From an uncultured Bacteroidales bacterium (GTDB lineage: Bacteria; Bacteroidota; Bacteroidia; Bacteroidales; WCHB1-69), in contig CALDIA010000087.1 in assembly GCA_937901455.1 (NCBI GenBank), positions 1 to 58,335 of the forward strand: a stretch of 58,335 nucleotides of DNA, given 5' to 3'. The first letter of the stretch is position 1; every line of letters begins with the position of its first letter. The position numbers and the translations under genes were made by a program. The notes beneath the pieces are model-generated. The model was given only the letters and a program-made list of their open reading frames with translations. It was not told the DNA's origin and made no database searches. This document shows, in pieces, positions 35,676 to 44,281 of the stretch.

Positions 35676-36470
35676 CTATCGGTAATAGAAAGTGGTGACG
35701 GATTTTTTCTCATAAAGAGGAATGTTCCAGCCAAAGCGTAAACCTATCAAGCCACTGAAGGTGTTCTTCATGTTGTCGGTTGGGCCTTCGTTGAAGATGT
35801 AGTTCCTTGCGGGCTTCGACCAGATTTCGTAGAATTCAATGCCAGCATAGAAACTGAGCACTCGGTTTTTCTGGATGTATAGGTAACCTATGAACTGGTT
35901 CATTGCAAAGCCGGCCGACAGATGGTCGTAACCCTTCTTATAGTCGCCATCCAACTGCGGAATCTGATGGTCGTAATCGTTAATGCGGATGAAGTGGCCG
36001 AAATAGCCCATGTTATGCTTGATCCAGATGCCGGAGTTTTTCCATCTGTCCACGGGAATCACCTTGCCCACTCCAAGGCCAAAGAACCAATAGCGGCCCT
36101 CCAGGGAGAGACCATTTGCCTTAAAGCCGTTTCCATCGTAAATGATGTTGTTTTGGTAAAGATCGCCCAAAAAGGCAAAGGTGGTGTCGCGTAGTTTGGC
36201 CCCGAACATGTAATTAGCCGCAAAGTCAATTGTCCAGTTCGACTTGGTTTTGAGGGTCAGGTCAACCCCGACCGACAAGTTGGGCTTGAACCATTCGTGC
36301 AGGGTGCCCACCGGGAGCTGTCCCCCGATGTTGACGCCTGCCCAAAGCATGGTGGCGGCAGTGTCCACATACTTTTTGTCCTTGAAATCAGTTCTATAAT
36401 AAGGTTGTCCCAACAGGAGACATGGGGAAAGTGCCAGTATGACCAACCATAACACAAGTATTCTATTCAT
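35676..36470 (-). CDS. Putative outer-membrane beta-barrel protein
   Basis: I do not recognise the family. The protein is about 264 residues from the ATG at 36470 (MNRILVLWLVILALSPCLLLGQ), which gives a clean signal peptide; an ATG at 36485 would add five residues. The mature part has alternating hydrophobic strands rich in Tyr, Phe, Gly and Asn (for example NWTIDFAANYMFGAKL and GRYWFFGLGVG), and it ends VTTFYYR. The aromatic C-terminal region and strand pattern suggest an outer-membrane barrel of about 8-10 strands. It heads a run with waaA, lemA and the TPM gene. Confidence 0.65.
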   Translation of the reverse strand: MNRILVLWLVILALSPCLLLGQPYYRTDFKDKKYVDTAATMLWAGVNIGGQLPVGTLHEWFKPNLSVGVDLTLKTKSNWTIDFAANYMFGAKLRDTTFAFLGDLYQNNIIYDGNGFKANGLSLEGRYWFFGLGVGKVIPVDRWKNSGIWIKHNMGYFGHFIRINDYDHQIPQLDGDYKKGYDHLSAGFAMNQFIGYLYIQKNRVLSFYAGIEFYEIWSKPARNYIFNEGPTDNMKNTFSGLIGLRFGWNIPLYEKKSVTTFYYR

Positions 36471-36512
36471 CAGAGTATTACCCATGGATATAATATAGAT
36501 AAATATAGTCTG

Positions 36513-36544
36513 CAAAGATAATTAAATTTTAAACATGAGGACAA
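36513..36544 (-). promoter_or_regulatory. Bacteroidetes-type promoter for the waaA run
   Basis: On the minus strand TTG (36544-36542), a 21-base spacer, then TATCTTTG (36520-36513). It lies 28 bases or more before the outer-membrane protein start. Confidence 0.7.
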
Positions 36545-36556
36545 CAAAAAAATGTG

Positions 36557-36564
36557 TATTTTTG
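36557..36564 (+). promoter_or_regulatory. -7 box upstream of metK
   Basis: TATTTTTG matches TAnnTTTG. The expected leader to the metK ATG at 36688 is about 120 bases, longer than most leaders here; I see no recognised riboswitch core in it. Confidence 0.5.
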
Positions 36565-36687
36565 CCACTTGAAAACGTGGACGGATTTGTCATGATTGCA
36601 ACCACAAAAAAAAATGCTAAACCATACAGATTCAGCCTCAGTTTTCATTGTGTATTTTTTAAGTGTTAACCTATAAACAAGTTAATT

Positions 36688-37917
36688 ATGAGCTATCTAT
36701 TCACATCTGAATCAGTATCTGAGGGACACCCTGACAAATTGTGTGATCAAATTTCAGACGCTTTACTGGACGCCTTTTTGAAGCAGGATCCAGATTCTAA
36801 AGTGGCTTGCGAAACTTTGTCAACCACCGGGCTGGTAGTATGTGCCGGTGAAGTGAAAACCGAAGCCTATGTTTCCATTGACGATGTGGTGCGCGGCGTC
36901 ATCAAGGAGGTGGGTTACGACAAGAGCGATTATCAGTTCGACTACAAATCGTGTAGTGTGCTGTCGGCCATTCACAGTCAGTCGATCGACATTAACCAGG
37001 GTGTGGAGCGCCAGAACGCCAAGGAGCAAGGAGCCGGCGACCAAGGCATCATGTTTGGTTATGCGTGTAACGAGATGGATAACTATATGCCACTGTCCAT
37101 TGAATTGGCTCAACGTCTGGTGCAGGACCTGGCCTACATTCGCAAAAAGACCCACGACATGCCCTACCTGCGTCCCGATTCCAAATCGCAGGTTACAGTG
37201 CAATATTCCGACAACCATATACCGGAACGCATTGATACCATTGTGATTTCCACACAGCATGATGCCAGCTATGGCGACAAGAAACTAACTTCCGCCGATA
37301 TTGAAAAAGACATCCGCAAATATCTCATTCCCAGAGTGGTGGCCGATTGTCCGGAATATGTACGCAAGCTGTTTAAAGATGACTACAAGTTGTACGTCAA
37401 CCCGACGGGATCGTTTGTGGTGGGCGGACCACATGGTGATACAGGACTTACGGGTCGTAAGATCATTGTGGACACCTACGGCGGTCGCGGTGCCCATGGT
37501 GGCGGCGCCTTCTCGGGCAAGGATCCTTCCAAGGTAGACCGTTCTGCTGCCTATGCCGCCCGCCATATTGCCAAAAATATGGTGGCTGCTGGCATTTGCG
37601 ACCAAGTGCTGGTACAACTTAGCTATGCCATTGGCCGTGCCGAACCCGTGGGCTTGTATATTAACACCTATGGTACAGCCAAGGTGCCCATGAACGACGG
37701 AGAGATTGCCCAAGTTGTCGGCAAACATTTCGACCTGACACCCTATGCCATCATTGAGCGTTACCAACTGAAAAACCCCATTTACCAGCCAACTGCCACT
37801 TATGGACATTTTGGCAGAGAACCCTATACACGCACTATTGACGGTCGCGAGGTTACTTTCTTCTCTTGGGAGAAACTGGATTGTATCGACTTCCTGAAAA
37901 AGACCTTTGGTTTATGA
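36688..37917 (+). CDS. metK: S-adenosylmethionine synthetase
   Basis: A 409-residue enzyme forming SAM from methionine and ATP. Signatures are GHPDKLCDQISDA near residue 14, GAGDQGIMFGYA near 117, and GGGAFSGKDPSKVDRS in the C-terminal half. The length fits the longer Bacteroidetes form. Its stop codon overlaps the fabD start as ATGA, suggesting coupling of SAM synthesis with fatty acid synthesis genes. A long leader of about 120 bases precedes it. Confidence 0.97.
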   Translation: MSYLFTSESVSEGHPDKLCDQISDALLDAFLKQDPDSKVACETLSTTGLVVCAGEVKTEAYVSIDDVVRGVIKEVGYDKSDYQFDYKSCSVLSAIHSQSIDINQGVERQNAKEQGAGDQGIMFGYACNEMDNYMPLSIELAQRLVQDLAYIRKKTHDMPYLRPDSKSQVTVQYSDNHIPERIDTIVISTQHDASYGDKKLTSADIEKDIRKYLIPRVVADCPEYVRKLFKDDYKLYVNPTGSFVVGGPHGDTGLTGRKIIVDTYGGRGAHGGGAFSGKDPSKVDRSAAYAARHIAKNMVAAGICDQVLVQLSYAIGRAEPVGLYINTYGTAKVPMNDGEIAQVVGKHFDLTPYAIIERYQLKNPIYQPTATYGHFGREPYTRTIDGREVTFFSWEKLDCIDFLKKTFGL

Positions 37918-38804
37918 GCATAGCCTATGTGTTTCCCGGCCAGGGGTCTCAGTTTCCCGGCATGGGTCTGGAATTGTGCAAGCGCTATCCCCTGGCAAAA
38001 AGGCTTTTTGACCAGGCGGACGAGGTTTTGGGTTTCCCCCTTTCCGAAAGCATGTTTCATGGGAGCGATGAGGACCTTGTGGCCACCCGTGTTACACAGC
38101 CAGCGCTCTTCTTGTATGCCTATGCCGCATACCAATGTATGGCTGAACTGCCGCCTGCAATGGTGGCCGGACACTCCTTGGGCGAGTTTACCGCCTTGGC
38201 AGTGAGCGGCGCCGTGACTTTTGAAGAGGCCCTGCAGTTGGTGCTGCAACGAGCCGAAGCCATGTACCAGTGTTGCCTACAGTGCAGCTCCGGGATGCAG
38301 GCAGTGCTGAAATTCGATATTCAAAAGGTTGAGGAAATTTGCCAAGACATCACTGATGAGGTGGTGGTTGCCAACTATAACAGTCCCCAACAGGTGGTCA
38401 TCTCAGGCACCATGGCAGGGTTGCAGTTGGCAATCGAACGGCTGAAGGCAGCCGGCGCCCGCTTCATCATCCCGCTGAAGGTGGGCGGTGCATTCCACTC
38501 CCCTCTGATGAAACCCGCCCAGCAATTGCTGGCTGATGCAATCCGAAAGACCTCCTTCCAACAGCCTGTTTGTCCTATATACCAAAACGTCACCGCCCAG
38601 CCCTCTCAGGACCCCGACACTATCCGTCATAACCTGCTCGACCAAATCGACCATCCTGTGCTGTGGACCCAAAGTGTCAGAAACATGATTCGTGACGGCG
38701 CCGACTTTTTTGTGGAAGTTGGCCCAGGTAATACCCTACAGAATCTCATAAAACGCACTGATACAAAGGTTATAACAAAAAGCATTTTCGATTTCAAGGT
38801 TTGA
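37914..38804 (+). CDS. fabD: Malonyl-CoA:ACP transacylase
   Basis: A 296-residue enzyme that loads malonate onto ACP for fatty acid synthesis. The start is the ATG at 37914 (MSIAYVFPGQGSQ), overlapping the metK stop as ATGA. The catalytic Ser is S88 in GHSLGEF and the catalytic His is H195 in GGAFHSPLM. GQGSQ near the N-terminus is the oxyanion-loop signature. Followed by a strong terminator. Confidence 0.95.
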   Translation: MSIAYVFPGQGSQFPGMGLELCKRYPLAKRLFDQADEVLGFPLSESMFHGSDEDLVATRVTQPALFLYAYAAYQCMAELPPAMVAGHSLGEFTALAVSGAVTFEEALQLVLQRAEAMYQCCLQCSSGMQAVLKFDIQKVEEICQDITDEVVVANYNSPQQVVISGTMAGLQLAIERLKAAGARFIIPLKVGGAFHSPLMKPAQQLLADAIRKTSFQQPVCPIYQNVTAQPSQDPDTIRHNLLDQIDHPVLWTQSVRNMIRDGADFFVEVGPGNTLQNLIKRTDTKVITKSIFDFKV

Positions 38805-38840
38805 TTTTTAATAAAAATAATTGATATTTCAAATAGTGAG

Positions 38841-38868
38841 AAGCGCATTTTTTGTGCGCTTTTTTTTA
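38841..38868 (+). terminator. Intrinsic terminator after fabD
   Basis: AAGCGCA (38841-38847) pairs with TGCGCTT (38855-38861), followed by a T-run. Confidence 0.85.
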
Positions 38869-39114
38869 TTTGTCTCATAATCAAAAAGAAAAATTATCAA
38901 CTTCATTTTGTTGATATTATGTGATGGTTTCAAGACAAAGAATATCAACCAATTTTCTATTTTAGCAGTCAGGTAATTTTCGTCAGAAGAAAACGTTAGG
39001 AATCTCTGATTCAAGCCATTAACTACTGCAATACTTGTTTTAAATATACGTATTCTGAGACTAATGCCATCATTAGTGATATTAGTAACAATTTTTAAAG
39101 CTATTAATTAGTGT
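38869..39114 (+). other. AT-rich leader region of nrdJ
   Basis: Together with the fabD 3' flank this is a 310-base gene-free stretch. It holds an inverted repeat ATCAAC/GTTGAT at 38896-38915 and three 'attagt' copies at about 39073-39110. I looked for a cobalamin riboswitch (expected for a B12-dependent enzyme) and see no B12-box-like element. No TAnnTTTG box was recognised. Confidence 0.45.
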
Positions 39115-41832
39115 ATGAGTAACGATTTATCTCTTTTTGGATTTGAAGAAAACGACATAATGGAAGAAGCTGCCTATTCCCAAGAGGAATCTAAGTCGGC
39201 CTTGGTGCAGCTGCGGCAGCAGAAGGTACAGCAGTCATTTCAGCAGGATACTTTGACCGAGGCGGTTGAGGCAGGGGAGCAGCCTGTTGCTGAAGAGAAG
39301 GAGCGTAAGATTTACACCAAACAAGAGATATTGGCGGATGTGGTGGCCTATTTTGGTGGTGACGAGCTGGCAGCGGGTGTGTGGATTGACAAGTATGCCT
39401 TGAAGGATAAGGAGGGCCGCTTGCTGGAGCGTACGCCTGAGGACATGCACCGTCGTATGGCGCGCGAGTTTGCCCGTATCGAAAATCGTTACATCCATCC
39501 AATGAGTGAAGAGGAGATTTTCCATCTGTTTGATCATTTCAAATATGTCATTCCTCAGGGAAGTCCGATGGCCGGTATCGGCAATAATGACCAGATTGTA
39601 TCTTTGTCAAACTGTTTCGTCATCGGTAATGAGGGAGACTCTGACTCCTATGGTGGCATTATTCGCATGGATGAGGAGCAAGTGCAGCTGATGAAACGTC
39701 GCGGGGGCGTGGGGCACGACCTCTCCAATATTCGCCCTTCGGGCAGTCATGTGCAGAATTGTGCCTTGACCTCCACGGGGGTGGTGCCCTTCATGGAGCG
39801 CTATTCCAATTCCACCCGCGAGGTGGCACAAGACGGTCGCCGCGGTGCCCTCATGCTCTCTATCTCCATCAAACACCCTGATTCCGAAAAATTCATCGAT
39901 GCCAAAATGACCGAAGGCAAGGTGACTGGTGCCAATGTTTCTGTCCGTATCGATGATGACTTCATGAAAGCTGTCCAAAACGGTACTCCCTACGTGCAGC
40001 AATATCCCATCGATGCCGAGAATCCTAAAGTGAGCAGCACAATAGACGCTTCAAAACTCTGGAACAAGATTATCCATAACGCTTGGAAGTCGGCAGAACC
40101 CGGCGTGCTTTTCTGGGACACCATCCGCCGCGAGTCTGTGCCCGACTGCTATGCTGACGAGGGATTCAAGACTACTTCCACCAACCCATGTGGCGAGATA
40201 CCCCTCTGCCCGTATGATAGCTGCCGTCTCATTGCCCTTAACCTATACAGCTATGTGGAGGAACCCTTTACCGAGAAGGCTTACTTCAATATGCCTCTTT
40301 TCAAGCAGCATGTGCAGTATGCCCAACGTTTGATGGACGACATCATAGACCTTGAGTTGGAAAAAATAGACCGGATTCTGGCAAAGATAGAGAGCGATCC
40401 CGAGAGCAATGATTTGAAAAATGTGGAGCATAATTTGTGGCTTAAGATCCGCAGACAGTCGCTTAAAGGCCGCCGTACCGGTTTGGGCATCACGGCTGAA
40501 GGCGATATGTTGGCCGCCTTGAATATTCGTTATGGCTCCGACGAAGGCAATGCCTTCTCCACGGAGGTACACAAGCAGTTGGCTTTGGCCGCCTATCGTT
40601 CGTCTGTCAATATGGCCAAAGAGCGTGGCGCTTTCCCCATCTACAGTTGTATTAAGGAAGGTCATAACCCCTTCATCCAGCGCATTCAGAAGGCCGATCC
40701 GAAATTATACGAGGATATGGTTAGATATGGCCGCCGCAACATTGCCTTGCTGACTATTGCCCCCACCGGCAGCGTGAGCATCTGTACACAAACAACCTCC
40801 GGAATTGAACCGGCCTTTAATGTGGTGTACAAACGCCGCCGCAAAATCAATCCTAACGATATCAATATCACCAAGAATATTGTCAAAGACTCCATGGGTG
40901 ACCAGTTTGAGGAGTATATGGTCTTTCACCAGAAGTTTGTGGTGTGGGCCGGGACGAAAGGCTACTCTTTGGAGCAGATGCAGAACATGACCGAAACGGA
41001 AATCATGTCGTTGGTGGAACAATCACCCTATTATAAGTCCACTGCCGCCGATACCGATTATATCAAGAAGGTAGAATTGCAGGGCTCTGTGCAAAAATGG
41101 GTTGATCACTCCATCTCCGTGACCGTTAATTTGCCTGCTGACATTTCCGAACAGACGGTGGCTGACCTTTATCTCAAGGCTTGGCAATGCGGCTGCAAAG
41201 GCCTGACCGTTTATCGGGAAGGCTCCCGCGATGGCGTTCTCAATAGCATCACCCCCAAGAAGGAAGAAAAAACTACCCCCAAAAATTTCAAACGCCCGAA
41301 GGAATTGCAGGCCGATATTATCCATTTTAAAAACAATAATGAAGATTGGGTGGCTTACATAGGTCTGTACAAAGACCGTCCATACGAAATATTCACGGGT
41401 AAGACAGGCGATGAACACTTCTTGTTACCGAAGTGGGTAGATCATGGCGTCATCATCAAGAATCGTCATGAGGACGGTACCAAAACCTACGATTTCAAAT
41501 ATTACGACAAGGCAGGCTATGAAGTGCTGCTGCGTGGTTTGGACCGCTGCTTTGACCAAGAGTTCTGGAACTATGCCAAGTTCACTTCTGCCCTGTTGCG
41601 CAACGGTATGCCCATTCTGAATATTGTGAACATTATATCAGGACTGAATTTCCGCCAAGAGAGCATCAACTCTTGGAGAAACGGTGTGTGCCGCGCATTG
41701 AAGAAATTCATCCAAGACGGAACGAAACAAAAAGGCGTAGTTTGTCCTAATTGCCAACAGAAAGACACCATGGAGTTTAAAGAAGGCTGTTTGGTATGCT
41801 CCAACTGCGGCTATTCCAAGTGCGGTTCATAA
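39115..41832 (+). CDS. nrdJ: Adenosylcobalamin-dependent (class II) ribonucleoside-diphosphate reductase
   Basis: A 905-residue enzyme reducing ribonucleotides using a B12-generated thiyl radical, independent of oxygen. An acidic extension (about 1-65) precedes the catalytic core. The active-site loop STNPCGEIPL (C359) and RIIAPTGS-type motif TIAPTGSVSI are present. A C-terminal domain ends in a zinc ribbon, CPNCQ ... CLVCSNCGYSKCGS, whose terminal cysteines probably re-reduce the active site. No typical B12 riboswitch is visible upstream. The next gene starts 9 bases downstream. Confidence 0.95.
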   Translation: MSNDLSLFGFEENDIMEEAAYSQEESKSALVQLRQQKVQQSFQQDTLTEAVEAGEQPVAEEKERKIYTKQEILADVVAYFGGDELAAGVWIDKYALKDKEGRLLERTPEDMHRRMAREFARIENRYIHPMSEEEIFHLFDHFKYVIPQGSPMAGIGNNDQIVSLSNCFVIGNEGDSDSYGGIIRMDEEQVQLMKRRGGVGHDLSNIRPSGSHVQNCALTSTGVVPFMERYSNSTREVAQDGRRGALMLSISIKHPDSEKFIDAKMTEGKVTGANVSVRIDDDFMKAVQNGTPYVQQYPIDAENPKVSSTIDASKLWNKIIHNAWKSAEPGVLFWDTIRRESVPDCYADEGFKTTSTNPCGEIPLCPYDSCRLIALNLYSYVEEPFTEKAYFNMPLFKQHVQYAQRLMDDIIDLELEKIDRILAKIESDPESNDLKNVEHNLWLKIRRQSLKGRRTGLGITAEGDMLAALNIRYGSDEGNAFSTEVHKQLALAAYRSSVNMAKERGAFPIYSCIKEGHNPFIQRIQKADPKLYEDMVRYGRRNIALLTIAPTGSVSICTQTTSGIEPAFNVVYKRRRKINPNDINITKNIVKDSMGDQFEEYMVFHQKFVVWAGTKGYSLEQMQNMTETEIMSLVEQSPYYKSTAADTDYIKKVELQGSVQKWVDHSISVTVNLPADISEQTVADLYLKAWQCGCKGLTVYREGSRDGVLNSITPKKEEKTTPKNFKRPKELQADIIHFKNNNEDWVAYIGLYKDRPYEIFTGKTGDEHFLLPKWVDHGVIIKNRHEDGTKTYDFKYYDKAGYEVLLRGLDRCFDQEFWNYAKFTSALLRNGMPILNIVNIISGLNFRQESINSWRNGVCRALKKFIQDGTKQKGVVCPNCQQKDTMEFKEGCLVCSNCGYSKCGS

Positions 41833-41841
41833 TATCTTGTC

Positions 41842-42591
41842 ATGCAAGCATCCATTGATAATATAGTTAATATCTTTATACCCTGTCAGATGGACATGTT
41901 TCTGCCCGACAGTGCTTATAGTATGAAGTCTGTGTTGGAGAATATTGGCGTGCGATGTCAATATTTCAGTGAACTGACTTGCTGCGGTCGGCGTTTCATG
42001 ATGGAGGGCAAGGAGGAGCATGCCAAGAAGTTGGGCAGTCAAGTGGTGGACATCCTGCGTTCCAAAACCCATATTGTGGTGCCTGACTGTGGGTGTGCCG
42101 GCTTTATGAAGATGCATTATAAGCGATTGTTGGTGAACCAACATTCCACCCAAGAGTTGCAAGACTTCACCCGAAATATCTTTGAGATTTGCGACTATAT
42201 TGTCAATATTCGGAAAGTGGAGTGTTTGGGCAATGAGTTCAACCATCGGGTTTACTACTTCCAGTCGTGTGCTGCCCGCAATTTATACCCGAGCAATGAC
42301 GCACCTGAGGTTTTGCTTCGCAATACGAAGGGGTTGGAGTTGCTTGTCGCCCCTGACCAGCCCATCTGTTGTGGCGCTAATGGTCATTTTGCCATGTCCA
42401 ACCCGACAGTCGCTGAAGGATTGACAGGAGCTATTGTGGAACAAGCCTACCGCATGGGTGCCGAATTCATCACCTCCACAGACATACACTGCCTGCAGAT
42501 GATTGATGCCTATAAGACAGCCCACAATGTTGAAATTGAAGTGATGCATGTTGTGGACATTCTGAAGGGTGAAATGCCAGAAACCTATTAA
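41842..42591 (+). CDS. CCG-domain (Fe-S)-binding protein, LutA/YkgE-like
   Basis: A 249-residue protein with two CCG (HdrB-type) repeats: IPCQMDMFLPD ... LTCCGRRFMMEG, and YYFQSCAARN ... PICCGANGHFAM, with VVPDCGCAGFM between them. LutA is one subunit of lactate oxidation (LutABC), but lutB and lutC are not adjacent. Here it is 9 bases behind nrdJ, an unusual place. It could be a redox partner for other flavin/iron-sulfur enzymes. Its stop codon overlaps the stop of the convergent era gene. Confidence 0.8.
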   Translation: MQASIDNIVNIFIPCQMDMFLPDSAYSMKSVLENIGVRCQYFSELTCCGRRFMMEGKEEHAKKLGSQVVDILRSKTHIVVPDCGCAGFMKMHYKRLLVNQHSTQELQDFTRNIFEICDYIVNIRKVECLGNEFNHRVYYFQSCAARNLYPSNDAPEVLLRNTKGLELLVAPDQPICCGANGHFAMSNPTVAEGLTGAIVEQAYRMGAEFITSTDIHCLQMIDAYKTAHNVEIEVMHVVDILKGEMPETY

Positions 42592-43490
42592 TCTCGGAAA
42601 TCGTAGCCGAAGCGACGCATCTGTAACTCGCTGTTACGCCAATCTTTCAGTACTTTTACGGAAATATCCAGAAAAACGTGCTTTTGAAGGAAGTCTTCAA
42701 TGGCAGTGCGCGATTCAATGCCCAGTTTTTTGATGGCAGCTCCTTTTTTTCCTATGATGATGGCCTTTTGGGTGTCGCGCTCCACATACAAGGTGGTGCC
42801 GATGCGTACCATCTTTTCATCTTCCTTGTAACTTTCCACCACCACCTCTACACTGTATGGAATCTCTTTTTGGTATTGTAACAGTATTTGCTCACGTATC
42901 AGTTCTGACACGAAGAAGCGCATCGGTCGGTCGGTGAGGGCGTCTTTTGGAAAATAAGGCGGGCACACGGGTAGCAACTCAATGATTCTTTCGCAGAGCG
43001 TATCCACATTGATGCGCTGAAGCGCCGAGACAGTAAAGATGTCCGCTTCAGGAAAAATTTCAGTCCAAAAAGAGCGCGAAGCTTGTATCTGATCCTCGGT
43101 ACATTTGTCTATCTTATTTATGACCAATAGGATGGGTTTTCCTAACGATTTAATTTTATCAACCAGCTCGGCATTATATTTCGTCTCATTACACTCTACA
43201 AGATAAAGGATGATGTCGGCATCTTGCAGCGAATCAACCACAAAGTGCATCATCATCTTTTGCATCATATAAGCGGGATCGAGCACCCCGGGGAGGTCTG
43301 AATAGACAATTTGGAAATCATCTCCATTCACGATACCCTTGATGCGGTGACGGGTGGTCTGGGCCTTGGAGGTCATGATGGAAATCTTTTCTCCTACCAA
43401 TTGGTTCATGAGCGTGCTTTTTCCCACATTGGGGTTGCCAATCAGGTTAACAAAACCGGCTTTATGATTATCGGGATAGGTATTATTCAT
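42588..43490 (-). CDS. era: GTPase Era
   Basis: A 300-residue GTPase that helps mature 16S rRNA and the 30S subunit. The G1 motif is GNPNVGKST at residues 18-26, G3 is DLPG, G4 is NKID, and the KH domain follows with VVVESYKEDEKMVRIGTTLYVER and IIGKKGAAIKKLG. Length is normal. It overlaps lpxH by 8 bases. Its stop codon overlaps that of the LutA-like gene, so convergent transcription meets without an obvious terminator. Confidence 0.95.
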   Translation of the reverse strand: MNNTYPDNHKAGFVNLIGNPNVGKSTLMNQLVGEKISIMTSKAQTTRHRIKGIVNGDDFQIVYSDLPGVLDPAYMMQKMMMHFVVDSLQDADIILYLVECNETKYNAELVDKIKSLGKPILLVINKIDKCTEDQIQASRSFWTEIFPEADIFTVSALQRINVDTLCERIIELLPVCPPYFPKDALTDRPMRFFVSELIREQILLQYQKEIPYSVEVVVESYKEDEKMVRIGTTLYVERDTQKAIIIGKKGAAIKKLGIESRTAIEDFLQKHVFLDISVKVLKDWRNSELQMRRFGYDFRD

Positions 43491-44274
43491 TGCTATTTTT
43501 TTCTGAAAAGTAATGGATTTGGGGTGCAGGTTGATCTTGGTTCATGGAGAGGTAGCTGAAATGGGTAAACCAATCACCGCAATTGAAGTAGGTGGCCTTG
43601 TCGGTCAGTTGGTATTGCTGTGGGAGGTGTAAATGTGCGAAGATGAAGAAGTCGTAGTCTTCCTGTACTAATTGTTGGCGGGCATAGCGCACTTGGGGTT
43701 CCTCCTCACCTCGGAAGAGGCTTGGCTTTTTAAGGTTCGATTTTCGGCTTTTAGCTGAGAAAAATCGGGCTATGGCAAAAGCGAAGCGTGGATGCAACAT
43801 ACTATAAACAAATTGGTTGGTCTTGAGAGCGAATATGGATTTGATGAATCTGTACCCGAGCTGTTTGCCTCCAAGGCCATCCCCATGACCAATAATGCAG
43901 CGCTTGCCGTTGATGATAAAGCAAGCCGGCTCGTTGAAAATGATGCATCCTATCTGCCCTGGGAAAAAGTCCTGTAGCCACATATCATGGTTTCCGGTGA
44001 AATAGTAAAGTTGAACCCCCTTGCAGCGCAGTTCATACAGTTTTTGATATAGTTTGAAATAGCCCTTGGGTGCCACATCCTGATACTCGAACCAGAAGTC
44101 GAAAACATCTCCCAGCAGGAAAAGGTGTTGGATTTGGTCGGCTTGCTGGTTGAGAAACTGCACCAACAACTCTTCGCGAAAACGGCTCTCGTCATCAACG
44201 GGAACCATAAAGTGCATGTCTGACACGAAACAGGCATTACCTTTTATGACGATGGGGGATGTGTTTTTTTCCAT
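43483..44274 (-). CDS. lpxH: UDP-2,3-diacylglucosamine diphosphatase (LpxH-like)
   Basis: A 263-residue calcineurin-fold metallophosphatase. The metal motifs are DMHF (D19, H21), GDVFDFWFE (D56), GNHD (residues 94-97) and GHGDGLG. LpxH makes lipid X in the lipid A pathway and acts at the inner membrane surface. Its length and the FDFWFEY motif match Bacteroidetes LpxH. It lies between a glycosyltransferase gene and era and overlaps era by 8 bases. Confidence 0.88.
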   Translation of the reverse strand: MEKNTSPIVIKGNACFVSDMHFMVPVDDESRFREELLVQFLNQQADQIQHLFLLGDVFDFWFEYQDVAPKGYFKLYQKLYELRCKGVQLYYFTGNHDMWLQDFFPGQIGCIIFNEPACFIINGKRCIIGHGDGLGGKQLGYRFIKSIFALKTNQFVYSMLHPRFAFAIARFFSAKSRKSNLKKPSLFRGEEEPQVRYARQQLVQEDYDFFIFAHLHLPQQYQLTDKATYFNCGDWFTHFSYLSMNQDQPAPQIHYFSEKNSNE

Positions 44275-44281
44275 GAGTTGG

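Noticed and set aside
36565..36687. SAM riboswitch in the long metK leader
   Set aside because: No recognisable SAM riboswitch core; only a short CCAC/GTGG hairpin near the -7 box.
38869..39114. Cobalamin riboswitch upstream of nrdJ
   Set aside because: No B12-box or matching stem structure could be seen by eye; left as an open point.
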